DNA of 44,650 nt from assembly GCF_002412335.2 (NCBI RefSeq), contig NZ_NXIB02000010.1:1-44650 (forward strand). The letters are read 5' to 3'. The position numbers and the translations under genes were made by a program. Of the stretch, positions 37,674 to 44,650 are shown in pieces (the stretch's first letter is position 1; the number at the start of each line of letters is the position of its first letter). The stretch comes from Tychonema bourrellyi FEM_GT703. Lineage in GTDB: Bacteria; Cyanobacteriota; Cyanobacteriia; Cyanobacteriales; Microcoleaceae. The notes beneath the pieces are model-generated. The model did not search any database and had not been told where the DNA came from. It saw only the letters and a list, made by a program, of their open reading frames with translations.

Positions 37674-39885
37674 AATCAACTAATGCGATCGCCCTTTTAG
37701 TCAACGCCTCAGCAGTCAACCCATTAAACGCCATCAATTGACCAGCACTAGCAGTAGTTTCCCCCCGCTTCCAAGCGAAAGTATCGCGCGGACAATTGCT
37801 CCGTAGCATCACCGGTTCCAACATCCCAGAAGCGCCGCCTATCACGCCAACTAAGGCATCTCCGCCAAACATTTCGGCAAATTTGTCATCGCTCAAAAAG
37901 CCGCCGTCAGCCTCGGAACAAGTATCCCAAGCAACATCAGTTGGGCGGTACAAACGCCGAGGATTGATAATAGAAACAATCCGCGAACCAATCCCTGATT
38001 TTTCCAAAGATGCCGCTGCTTCAAACACCGGAATCAAACTCATATCGCCAATGACAGCAAATACAACCTTCTTACTCCCAGCTATTTCTTGCAACACGAT
38101 CGCACCATCTTCCAAACCTTGGCGAGTCTGGGCAAAAGTAGTCCGAATTGGCAATGGCGACTTGCTCGCAGTAATCACAATTCCCTTATTCTTCGCAGTC
38201 AAAGCCCAATCGTAACAAGCTTGAATACTGTTAGCATCGGGTGGGAACAAAGGAAACACATTTCCGTTACGCATCATCGCCGCAAAATAAGCCTCAATTT
38301 CCGGGCGTTGGTGCGTCCAACCATTGCGGCCTTGCTCTAAAGCACCCGCAGTAAATAAGGTGACAGTAGCTGGAGTTGGACGACGCAATTCTGCCATTGC
38401 TTGAGTAACTGTTTGCCAAATTGGTAAACCATTAATCGCAAAAGATTCATAGGAACACCACAAACTCCGCGCGCCGAATAAGCACAAACCTACGGCTAAA
38501 CCTGCACAAGCATCTTCACTCAAAGGTTCGTAAACTTGTCCGTTTGGCCCTTGATTGTACAGGTCATCTGTGGTAGGGTGAATGATTTTCAGGGCTTGGT
38601 TGATGTTGGCAATTCCCGATGCTTCGTTACCGTCAGCATTGGTGACAATAAAGGTCCGATCGCGCTCACCGACTTTTCCTACCAAACGCCCCATTGCTGT
38701 TGTCGAAACCTTCGCTTCCCCACCAACTGCAAATTCCTCTAAAGGCAATTCGCCTAAATCTGCTAATGGCAATTCAAACTCAGTCACAACAGTTTTCGCA
38801 GCAGGCCCGCCGCCCGCGCGTTCAGCATTTGTCCGCACTAATTGCCAAGCTTCCACAGTCAAAGCGCGCTCTTTTAAAGCACTGATAATGTGCGGTGCAT
38901 CTAGCGTATCTTTGGGATAAAGGTTGTGCGATTTGGCTCCAAGCGCGTGGACACCTGCACCTTTCAACTGTTTGATAATAAACACAGTTAGTTTGCCGCC
39001 AAGAGCAGATTTTGCAGCTTTATCAACTCCTTGCAAAACAGCTTTGGTAAACGCCATCCGCTGTTCTAGCGAAAAAGCAGTGCTGTCAATATAATCTCCG
39101 GCTTGACTTCCATCGTCAAATTCCTTAGCGTCAACTAAGATGATTTCTTCAAAACCATTTCCTTGCCAATAAGCAATCATTTCTGCATTGGTTTTAGTCG
39201 AAACCATGCTATGATGTTCTTGAGAATATCCGTTCCAAACTAACACTGGCAAAAAGTTGGTAACGCTCGGATAAGCAGTGTGAAAATGTCCCATGCTGCT
39301 CATCGGATAGGGTTCGCCCATGCCGCCGTCGCCCATTGTGAAAGCAAACAGTTTATCGCGGTGCAAAAGTGCTCCTGACATGGCAAAATGCTGTCCTTGT
39401 CCGAGCGGACCTGCTGGTGCTAAAAGACCTGGAATGAAGCCGGAAAGATGTCCTAACAAACCGTCTTTTTCTCGGAATTTGTCGCGCACTTGCTGTACGT
39501 TGACAATTTCCATGTCTTCTAAAGAGCGATCGAGAAACATGGCACTATAAAATCCGGGGGCGTGATGCCCGACTTCAGTTACAATATTCTTGTGTCCCAG
39601 CATTACCAAGGCTGCGTAAGCCTCGGCTTGGCTCGCAAATCCCCCCGGATGTCCAGAGGCCTTGCTGGCTGTTACTTGCAGTGTCAGGTAGCGTAGGGCG
39701 TCTGCTGCTAGCATGGTTTGAAAGACGGCTGCGGGATCGGCTGGATCGGCGATCGATTTGCTCCCCTGTGCGATCGCAGGTGCTTTCCCATAAGTCTCAA
39801 AACCAGGCACTGTCTCGGAAAAATATTGAATACCTTCGCAAAAAGCGGGCGTTGCTGACGTTGGTTTTGGGGTAGTTGCAGTCAT
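37672..39885 (-). CDS. Transketolase-family thiamine diphosphate enzyme (non-canonical, 737 aa)
   Basis: Thiamine-diphosphate enzyme with transketolase layout. PP domain: SKASGHPGGFASQAEAYAAL and the cofactor motif MGDGGMGEPYP...VLVWN (about 190-220). Pyr domain: IVTNADGNEASG, SLWCSYESFAINGLPIW and GWTHQRPEIEAYF; then a C-terminal domain. It is about 70 residues longer than ordinary Tkt and differs in many conserved blocks, so it may be a paralogue or related to phosphoketolase-like proteins; it lacks the classical phosphoketolase GHGHG-type motifs. Substrate undetermined. The stop codon lies in a repeat element. It stands alone. Confidence 0.8.
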   Translation of the reverse strand: MTATTPKPTSATPAFCEGIQYFSETVPGFETYGKAPAIAQGSKSIADPADPAAVFQTMLAADALRYLTLQVTASKASGHPGGFASQAEAYAALVMLGHKNIVTEVGHHAPGFYSAMFLDRSLEDMEIVNVQQVRDKFREKDGLLGHLSGFIPGLLAPAGPLGQGQHFAMSGALLHRDKLFAFTMGDGGMGEPYPMSSMGHFHTAYPSVTNFLPVLVWNGYSQEHHSMVSTKTNAEMIAYWQGNGFEEIILVDAKEFDDGSQAGDYIDSTAFSLEQRMAFTKAVLQGVDKAAKSALGGKLTVFIIKQLKGAGVHALGAKSHNLYPKDTLDAPHIISALKERALTVEAWQLVRTNAERAGGGPAAKTVVTEFELPLADLGELPLEEFAVGGEAKVSTTAMGRLVGKVGERDRTFIVTNADGNEASGIANINQALKIIHPTTDDLYNQGPNGQVYEPLSEDACAGLAVGLCLFGARSLWCSYESFAINGLPIWQTVTQAMAELRRPTPATVTLFTAGALEQGRNGWTHQRPEIEAYFAAMMRNGNVFPLFPPDANSIQACYDWALTAKNKGIVITASKSPLPIRTTFAQTRQGLEDGAIVLQEIAGSKKVVFAVIGDMSLIPVFEAAASLEKSGIGSRIVSIINPRRLYRPTDVAWDTCSEADGGFLSDDKFAEMFGGDALVGVIGGASGMLEPVMLRSNCPRDTFAWKRGETTASAGQLMAFNGLTAEALTKRAIALVD

Positions 39886-39967
39886 GCGTTGATACCTGAA
39901 AAATTTGAATTGGATTCATGTAACAGTAATTTTATAGCTTCCGTGTTACCAAAAAATCATTAGTTCT

Positions 39968-40031
39968 ATTAGACTTCGACCATATTTATTGTGGAACAGG
40001 CATCTTGCCTGTTCAATACTGGCAATTATTG
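39968..40031. repeat. Diverged copy of the 72-bp element
   Basis: TATTAGACTTCGACCATA, then the core GGAACAGGCATCTTGCCTGTTC, then ACTGGCAATTATTG. The left end and core are recognisable; the right end has decayed. It sits upstream of the transketolase-family start. Just after it, 40044-40074 is the reverse copy of the CGCGAAGACGC repeat seen at 12436. Confidence 0.7.
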
Positions 40032-40307
40032 CATCGGAATGATTTAACCGCGAAGACGCAAAGGACGCGAAGGAAGAGAATAGAAGAGAGAGATTAATAA
40101 TTATAATGAAGAGAGGATTTGAATCTATCAATAAGAGAGGATATTTTGAACACTGTTCGAGAATAAGTTCGTGCGAGCACTCCAACTAAACTTACTATAG
40201 TTGGAGCTTCCAACCAAAAAAAATATTTATAATATGATTAATTTAGGACTGATATCAACTATCTTTGAAATCCCTAAAATCAGATAACCAACCCCCTGGT
40301 AATTCCC

Positions 40308-41687
40308 ATGACACTACCTAACGGCCCGAAAACTCTGCCCTTTGTGCAGTTAATTCAATGGATCGCCGATCCGTTGACATACATGGATAAATGTGCTAGT
40401 CAATACGGCGACATTTTCACAACCCAATGGGGCAACCTCCAACCATTTGTGATGGTCAACCACCCGGAAGCAGTGCAGTTCATGCTCAACAGCAGCGCTT
40501 TTGAAGCTCCTGGCCACCTGAACAGCATCCTAAAACCCTTACTGGGAGAACAATCCATGATTATCCTCTCCGGCGAAAGGCACAAACGCCAGCGCCAATT
40601 ATTGATGCCCCCCTTTCATGGGGAACGGATGCGGAACTACGGCCAGCAAATTTGCGATATTGCTTTAGATGTTGCCAGTAAATGGTCGGTCGATCGACCT
40701 TTTTTCGCCCGCAGCGCCATGCAGGAAGTCACCATGCGGGTAATCTTGCAAGCTGTGTTCGGCTTGGATGACGGGCCACGGTTGCAAGAGCTCAGGCCCC
40801 TACTTGCCTCAGTTGTCGATATGACTGGTTCTCCGTTGCGATCGAGTATGCTATTTTTCGGCTGGATGCAACAAGATTGGGGTGCATGGAGTCCTTGGGG
40901 ACGCATGAAACAGCGGCAGCGAAAAATTGACGAACTGATTTACGCCGAAATTGCCGAACGCAGAGAGCAACCAGATGCCAGCCGTACCGACATTCTCAGC
41001 TTAATGATGGCCGCCCGCGACGAAAACGGGGAACCGATGACTGATGAAGAATTGCGTGACGAGTTGATGACACTGCTGTTTGCCGGCCACGAAACCACCG
41101 CCACAGCCCTAGCTTGGGCATTTTACTGGATTCACAGTTTGCCCTCAGTCCGCCAGAAACTGCTGCAAGAATTGGACAGTTTGGGGGAAAATCCAGACCC
41201 GATGGAGATTTTCCGCTTACCTTACCTGAGTGCAGTTTGTCAAGAGACGCTGCGGATTTATCCGGTAGGAATGCTGACATTTCCGCGAGAAGTCAAGTCG
41301 CCTGTGGAACTCATGGGATATCAACTCGAACCGGGTACGGTTGTGGTCGGCTCGATTTATTTAACCCACCGTCGCGAGGATTTGTATCCAGAACCGCTGC
41401 AATTTAAACCAGAACGGTTTTTGGAGAGGCAATTCTCACCTTACGAGTATGTACCCTTTGGAGGGGGAAGCCGCCGCTGCATCGGCATGGCTCTGGCGCA
41501 GTTGGAGATGAAACTGGTGCTGGCAAATATTTTGCGGGATTTCGACCTAGCATTGGCCGAGAACCAGCCTGTGCAACCGAAGCGTCGAGGGGTGACTTTA
41601 GGGCCAGCCGGCGGCGTGCGGATGGTCATGAGGGGGCGACGGATGCGCTATTCTCAGAAGCCTGAACCTGTTGTTAGTGGGGTTTGA
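40308..41687 (+). CDS. Cytochrome P450, CYP110-like
   Basis: Heme monooxygenase of 459 residues without a membrane anchor, resembling CYP110, a family typical of cyanobacteria that hydroxylates fatty acids or terpenoids. Motifs: I-helix AGHETT (259-264), K-helix ETLR (Glu313, Arg316), PERF region (FKPERFLERQF) and heme loop FGGGSRRCIG with Cys391. No redox partner or terpene synthase gene is next to it, so the substrate is open. A GC-richer body than the island genes indicates a native gene. Confidence 0.93.
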   Translation: MTLPNGPKTLPFVQLIQWIADPLTYMDKCASQYGDIFTTQWGNLQPFVMVNHPEAVQFMLNSSAFEAPGHLNSILKPLLGEQSMIILSGERHKRQRQLLMPPFHGERMRNYGQQICDIALDVASKWSVDRPFFARSAMQEVTMRVILQAVFGLDDGPRLQELRPLLASVVDMTGSPLRSSMLFFGWMQQDWGAWSPWGRMKQRQRKIDELIYAEIAERREQPDASRTDILSLMMAARDENGEPMTDEELRDELMTLLFAGHETTATALAWAFYWIHSLPSVRQKLLQELDSLGENPDPMEIFRLPYLSAVCQETLRIYPVGMLTFPREVKSPVELMGYQLEPGTVVVGSIYLTHRREDLYPEPLQFKPERFLERQFSPYEYVPFGGGSRRCIGMALAQLEMKLVLANILRDFDLALAENQPVQPKRRGVTLGPAGGVRMVMRGRRMRYSQKPEPVVSGV

Positions 41688-41985
41688 AGTTGCAGCAGTT
41701 GCAGCGGACGATCGCACTTTCGGTCTTGATTGCCAAAAATTGAGGCGAAATGTGCGATCGACCGCTTCAGCAATAGTTTTTGGTAGCACCCGCTACATGT
41801 AAATAGCTAGAATCCTTAACCTGTAACCATCCCCGCTCTCAAATTTAAAATTTTTAGTCTAAAATTGTATGAACCTTGCAAACATACCCTGAGAGCAAAA
41901 GTGGGTGATTGCAATAGTCCTCTTGATATCTCGAAAGCCTGCCTGCCATACTGTAAAAACATATGCATACCCTGTTATTCAGCAA

Positions 41986-42029
41986 GGGCGGAAGCGTGTT
42001 GGCATTGCCTGCAATCTTCCGCCCTCTTT
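41986..42029 (+). terminator. Strong hairpin with T-rich tail; possible end of a small RNA
   Basis: GGGCGGAAG (41986-41994) pairs perfectly with CTTCCGCCC (42016-42024), followed by TCTTTA. It lies 300 bp after the P450 and between convergent genes. A stretch of about 120 bp before it (from 41865, after a TAAAATTGTATG-like sequence) has no ORF and could be a small RNA ending at this terminator. The remaining sequence 41688-41860 shows nothing recognisable. Confidence 0.6.
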
Positions 42030-42058
42030 ATTATGGAAAAGGTCTTTGTATCAATCCT

Positions 42059-42346
42059 TCAATCTTCTGTTTTGAGAAATTCTGATACCGAAACCGACTT
42101 GGGGAGACTTTCTATATCTTGAATTTCGCTTTCGTGGGCAAAAAACTCGACTTCTTTATCGTCAATCTCGATTTGATAGCTAGCGGTAGCAGTCACAATG
42201 CGCCGCTTTTTTTTGTCTTCTATTAAAACCCAACACACCACAGGTCTTACCCACCTCTCAACGTGCTGACTTTGCTTGGTACTCCCAAAGGCATACCAAC
42301 CCTTAGCTTCAATAATTTGAATCACTTTAAAATCGTTATTGGCCAT
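42059..42346 (-). CDS. Small protein of unknown function
   Basis: 95 residues. The middle looks beta-rich (VVCWVLIEDKKKRRIVTATA; YQIEIDDKEVEFFAHE) with an acidic C-terminus. No domain recognised. No strong Shine-Dalgarno. It converges on the P450 side and diverges from the MoaD-like gene. I keep it for its length and protein-like composition, but a spurious call is possible. Confidence 0.5.
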   Translation of the reverse strand: MANNDFKVIQIIEAKGWYAFGSTKQSQHVERWVRPVVCWVLIEDKKKRRIVTATASYQIEIDDKEVEFFAHESEIQDIESLPKSVSVSEFLKTED

Positions 42347-42574
42347 AAATATCCCGATCGCGCTAACTTCACTATTATTCTTAGATCAAACTAATTGCTT
42401 ACTAAGCTGGGTAAAGTTTCTGGACTTCCCAACTGCACTTATTGACACTCCTATAAGGACGGGGTTTTCAACCCAGTTTTCTGATAACCAGATTTTAAGC
42501 CTCTGCGCGTCTAATTCCCAATTAATTGTATTGTGTATTTGATCGTTGGCTAAAGTTCCTAACTCTTAATTATT

Positions 42575-42835
42575 GTGTCTAACTCTTTGATTACTATCAC
42601 TGTTAAACTGTTCGCCGCCTTTAGTGAAGCCTACGGCGTTTCTGAACTTACACTAGAATTTCCACTCCTCACCCCAGTGTCCCAGGTTCTAGAACGTGCG
42701 ATCGCCCAACATCCCCAATTAGAACAGTGGCGCTCAGTTACCCGCTTCGGCCTCAACCTGGAATTCGTCTCCCCCGACACCATCCTCCAAGACGGCGACG
42801 AGGTTGTACTGATTCCCCCTGTCAGCGGTGGGTAG
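42575..42835 (+). CDS. MoaD/ThiS-family sulfur-carrier protein
   Basis: Ubiquitin-fold protein of 86 residues starting at GTG 42575. It ends in PPVSGG; the C-terminal Gly-Gly is what is adenylated and thiocarboxylated in sulfur carriers. Core: ITVKLFAAFSEAYGVSELTL and LQDGDEVVLIPPVSGG. It may serve as the small subunit of molybdopterin synthase, but no other moa gene is near. It precedes threonine synthase on the same strand with a repeat-filled gap of 415 bp, a neighbourhood that invites comparison with CysO-type carriers. Confidence 0.88.
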   Translation: MSNSLITITVKLFAAFSEAYGVSELTLEFPLLTPVSQVLERAIAQHPQLEQWRSVTRFGLNLEFVSPDTILQDGDEVVLIPPVSGG

Positions 42836-42880
42836 GGGCATGGGGCATGGGGCATTGGGCATTGGGCATGGGGCATTGGT
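42836..42880. repeat. Heptanucleotide tandem repeat after the MoaD-like gene
   Basis: Six GGGCATG/GGGCATT units directly after the stop codon. Confidence 0.8.
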
Positions 42881-42894
42881 CGTAAATCACCAAA

Positions 42895-42956
42895 ACTAAT
42901 GACTAATGACTACTGACTAATGACTACTGACTAATGACTACTGACTAATGACTAAT
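42895..42956. repeat. 14-bp tandem repeat TAATGACTACTGAC
   Basis: Just over four units of a 14-bp repeat composed of TAATGAC and TACTGAC heptamers. It is part of the 415-bp gap upstream of thrC. The rest (42957-43250) holds a short CCCGA...TCGGG hairpin at 43157-43173 and no recognisable riboswitch. Confidence 0.8.
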
Positions 42957-43250
42957 TGCCCATTCTTAAGCAAATATTAAGTTTTGTAACAATTTTGTGA
43001 GCAAATCATCGTTGAGTGCGATCGGGCGAGAGGCCCAGCCTGATAATCTGCATTTTCAGACAGAGCTTGAGAACAACTCTAATCCTTGTCATACCTAGTT
43101 TTCGGCCGTCCAAAGCTGCAAGTTAAATACACGATATTTTTACTCTAAAATCAATCCCGACTAAAAAAATCGGGTATGGTTGACGCAGTAATTTGACCGT
43201 GATAATCTGTGACAAGAATTGAAAACATCGCAAAACTAGAGAGTTGAGCT

Positions 43251-44549
43251 ATGACCCAGGCGACCAGAACCCAATCCACAGCAGCTACCTTCACAGCCCT
43301 CAAGTGCAAAGAATGTGGCGAAGAGTATGAACTCCAAGCCAAACACGTCTGCGATTGCTGTTTTGGCCCGCTAGAAGTCAAGTACGACTACGACGCAATT
43401 CGTCGCACCGTCACCCGCCAAACCATCGAAGCCGGGCCAAACTCGATTTGGCGCTACCGAGCATTTCTGCCAGTCGCTACAGATAACGTCATCGATGTCG
43501 GCACCGGCATGACTCCTCTAGTAAAATCCCATCGCCTAGCGCGCAGGCTGGGTCTAAAAAATCTTTATATTAAAAATGATGCTGTGAATATGCCCACTCT
43601 CAGTTTCAAAGACAGAGTGGTGTCAGTTGCCCTCAGCAGAGCGAGAGAATTGGGTTTCACAACGGTATCCTGTGCCAGCACTGGTAATTTAGCTAACTCT
43701 ACAGCCGCGATCGCAGCCCATGCCGGACTCGACTGCGTGGTCTTCATTCCTTCCGACTTAGAAGCAGGCAAAGTCCTCGGCACTCTGATTTATAATCCAA
43801 CTGTGATGTCAGTTCACGGGAACTACGACCAAGTGAACCGCCTCTGTTGCGAAGTCGCCAATACACACGGCTGGGGATTTGTCAACATCAATTTGCGTCC
43901 TTACTATTCCGAAGGCTCGAAAACTCTCGGCTACGAAGTTGCCGAACAGCTTGGCTGGAAACTGCCAGACCACATCGTCGCCCCCCTCGCTTCCGGCTCT
44001 TTGTTCACGAAAATTTACAAAGGCTTTAAAGAATTCGTCGAAGTCGGCTTAGTAGATGACAAAGAAGTCCGGTTCAGCGGTGCTCAAGCTGACGGCTGTT
44101 CTCCCATCGCCCAAGCATTCCGCGAAGGCCGCGATTTCGTCACACCCGTGAAACCGAATACAATTGCTAAGTCGATCGCGATCGGCAATCCAGCAGACGG
44201 GATGTACGCCCTCGAAGTCGCCCGCAAAACAGGCGGCAACATCGAATCAGTCAGCGACACCGAAATCATCGAAGGCATGAAACTGCTAGCAGAAACCGAA
44301 GGCATTTTCACTGAAACTGCGGGTGGCACAACAATTGCAGTCTTGAAAAAACTCGTAGAAGCAGGTAAGATCAACCCCGACGAAACCACCGTCGCCTACA
44401 TCACCGGCAACGGCTTGAAAACCCAAGAAGCCGTCCAAGGTTACATCGGCGAGCCCATCACCCTCGAACCAAAACTAGAAGCCTTCGAGCGTGCCCTAGA
44501 ACGTGCTCGCACCCTCGAACGCTTAGAATGGCAGCAAGTTTCGGTTTAA
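43251..44549 (+). CDS. thrC: Threonine synthase
   Basis: PLP enzyme converting O-phosphohomoserine to threonine. The 432 residues begin with an N-terminal zinc-ribbon-like motif (CKECGEEY...CDCCFGPLEV: Cys19, Cys22, Cys34, Cys37), then the PLP lysine in PTLSFKDR (Lys120), the phosphate loop SCASTGNLANSTAA and the late ETAGGTTIAVLKKL. This is the short class of threonine synthase found in cyanobacteria and plants. AGAG precedes the ATG. Followed by TAGTCAT repeats and another 72-bp element. Confidence 0.93.
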   Translation: MTQATRTQSTAATFTALKCKECGEEYELQAKHVCDCCFGPLEVKYDYDAIRRTVTRQTIEAGPNSIWRYRAFLPVATDNVIDVGTGMTPLVKSHRLARRLGLKNLYIKNDAVNMPTLSFKDRVVSVALSRARELGFTTVSCASTGNLANSTAAIAAHAGLDCVVFIPSDLEAGKVLGTLIYNPTVMSVHGNYDQVNRLCCEVANTHGWGFVNINLRPYYSEGSKTLGYEVAEQLGWKLPDHIVAPLASGSLFTKIYKGFKEFVEVGLVDDKEVRFSGAQADGCSPIAQAFREGRDFVTPVKPNTIAKSIAIGNPADGMYALEVARKTGGNIESVSDTEIIEGMKLLAETEGIFTETAGGTTIAVLKKLVEAGKINPDETTVAYITGNGLKTQEAVQGYIGEPITLEPKLEAFERALERARTLERLEWQQVSV

Positions 44550-44584
44550 TAGTCATTAGTCATTAGTCATTATTCATTGGTCAT

Positions 44585-44650
44585 TAGACATCTCTCATAA
44601 TTCTTGTGGAACAGGCATCCTGCTTGTTCAAGACTGGCTTTTTAGGAGAT
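44585..44650. repeat. 72-bp inverted-repeat element, cut by window edge
   Basis: TAGACATCTCTCATAATTCT followed by the core GGAACAGGCATCCTGCTTGTTC and, at the edge, TAGGAGAT, the start of the right inverted terminus. Same orientation as copies 1 and 2. Confidence 0.8.

Noticed and set aside
38582-38920. Plus-strand ORF inside the transketolase-family gene
   Set aside because: Antisense shadow with low-complexity translation.
37672-39885. Calling the gene phosphoketolase (xfp)
   Set aside because: The typical phosphoketolase His/Gly motifs are absent and the cofactor region is transketolase-like.
43020-43250. Riboswitch upstream of thrC
   Set aside because: Only a short 5-bp stem at 43157-43173 is seen; no known aptamer core recognised.

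Overview
The window reads as a chromosomal segment of a filamentous cyanobacterium, most like the Oscillatoria/Microcoleus group. The evidence is the frequent GCGATCGC octamer (HIP1), heptanucleotide short tandem repeats (GGGCATT/GGGCATC type), the order rplS - tRNA-Trp - secE - nusG - rplK - rplA - rplJ - rplL, and cyanobacterial families such as DUF4079, Uma2, CYP110-like P450, MAE_28990-type HEPN and the HTH-linked NB-ARC ATPase. The assignment is inference from gene content; no rRNA is present.

Layout. 1-5.7 kb: a partial PiT phosphate permease diverges from the translation cluster, which contains tRNA-Trp, an L10-leader-like attenuator in front of rplJ, and a strong terminator after rplL. 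5.7-5.9 kb: two gene fragments (peroxiredoxin-like and HicB-like). 6.1-8.9 kb: a substrate-binding lipoprotein translationally coupled to a sensor histidine kinase, with no transporter genes. 9.0-14.2 kb: a LysR regulator diverging from a redox-flavoured gene string (secreted protein, peroxiredoxin-like, DUF4079, cupin, EamA permease, DM13). 14.2-18 kb: a wrecked tnpB with a strong hairpin, then an RDD/pentapeptide-repeat membrane protein and small partners. 18-25 kb: Uma2, photolyase, Nudix hydrolase and folK on the minus strand, separated by heptamer repeats; then a small secreted protein and a PhoX-type phosphatase behind a clear Pho box.

25.1-37.3 kb is an accessory island of conflict-type genes: an AbiE pair behind a palindromic operator, a STAND (NB-ARC) ATPase, an overlapping three-gene operon of two nucleotidyltransferases plus a TobZ/NodU-type carbamoyltransferase, a VapBC pair, a possible Tse2-like toxin with a partner whose 3' end is duplicated 2 kb away, a DUF262 + HEPN pair and a second Uma2 protein. 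The nucleotidyltransferase-nucleotidyltransferase-carbamoyltransferase operon (29.06-32.53 kb) is the best candidate for an undescribed system: all three proteins keep recognisable catalytic motifs, the genes overlap, and the segment is AT-richer and free of HIP1 sites.

37.4-44.65 kb returns to core metabolism: an unusual 737-residue transketolase-family enzyme, a P450, a MoaD-like ubiquitin-fold protein and threonine synthase. A 72-bp inverted-repeat element (MITE-like) recurs in the window and supplies the stop codon of the transketolase-family gene.
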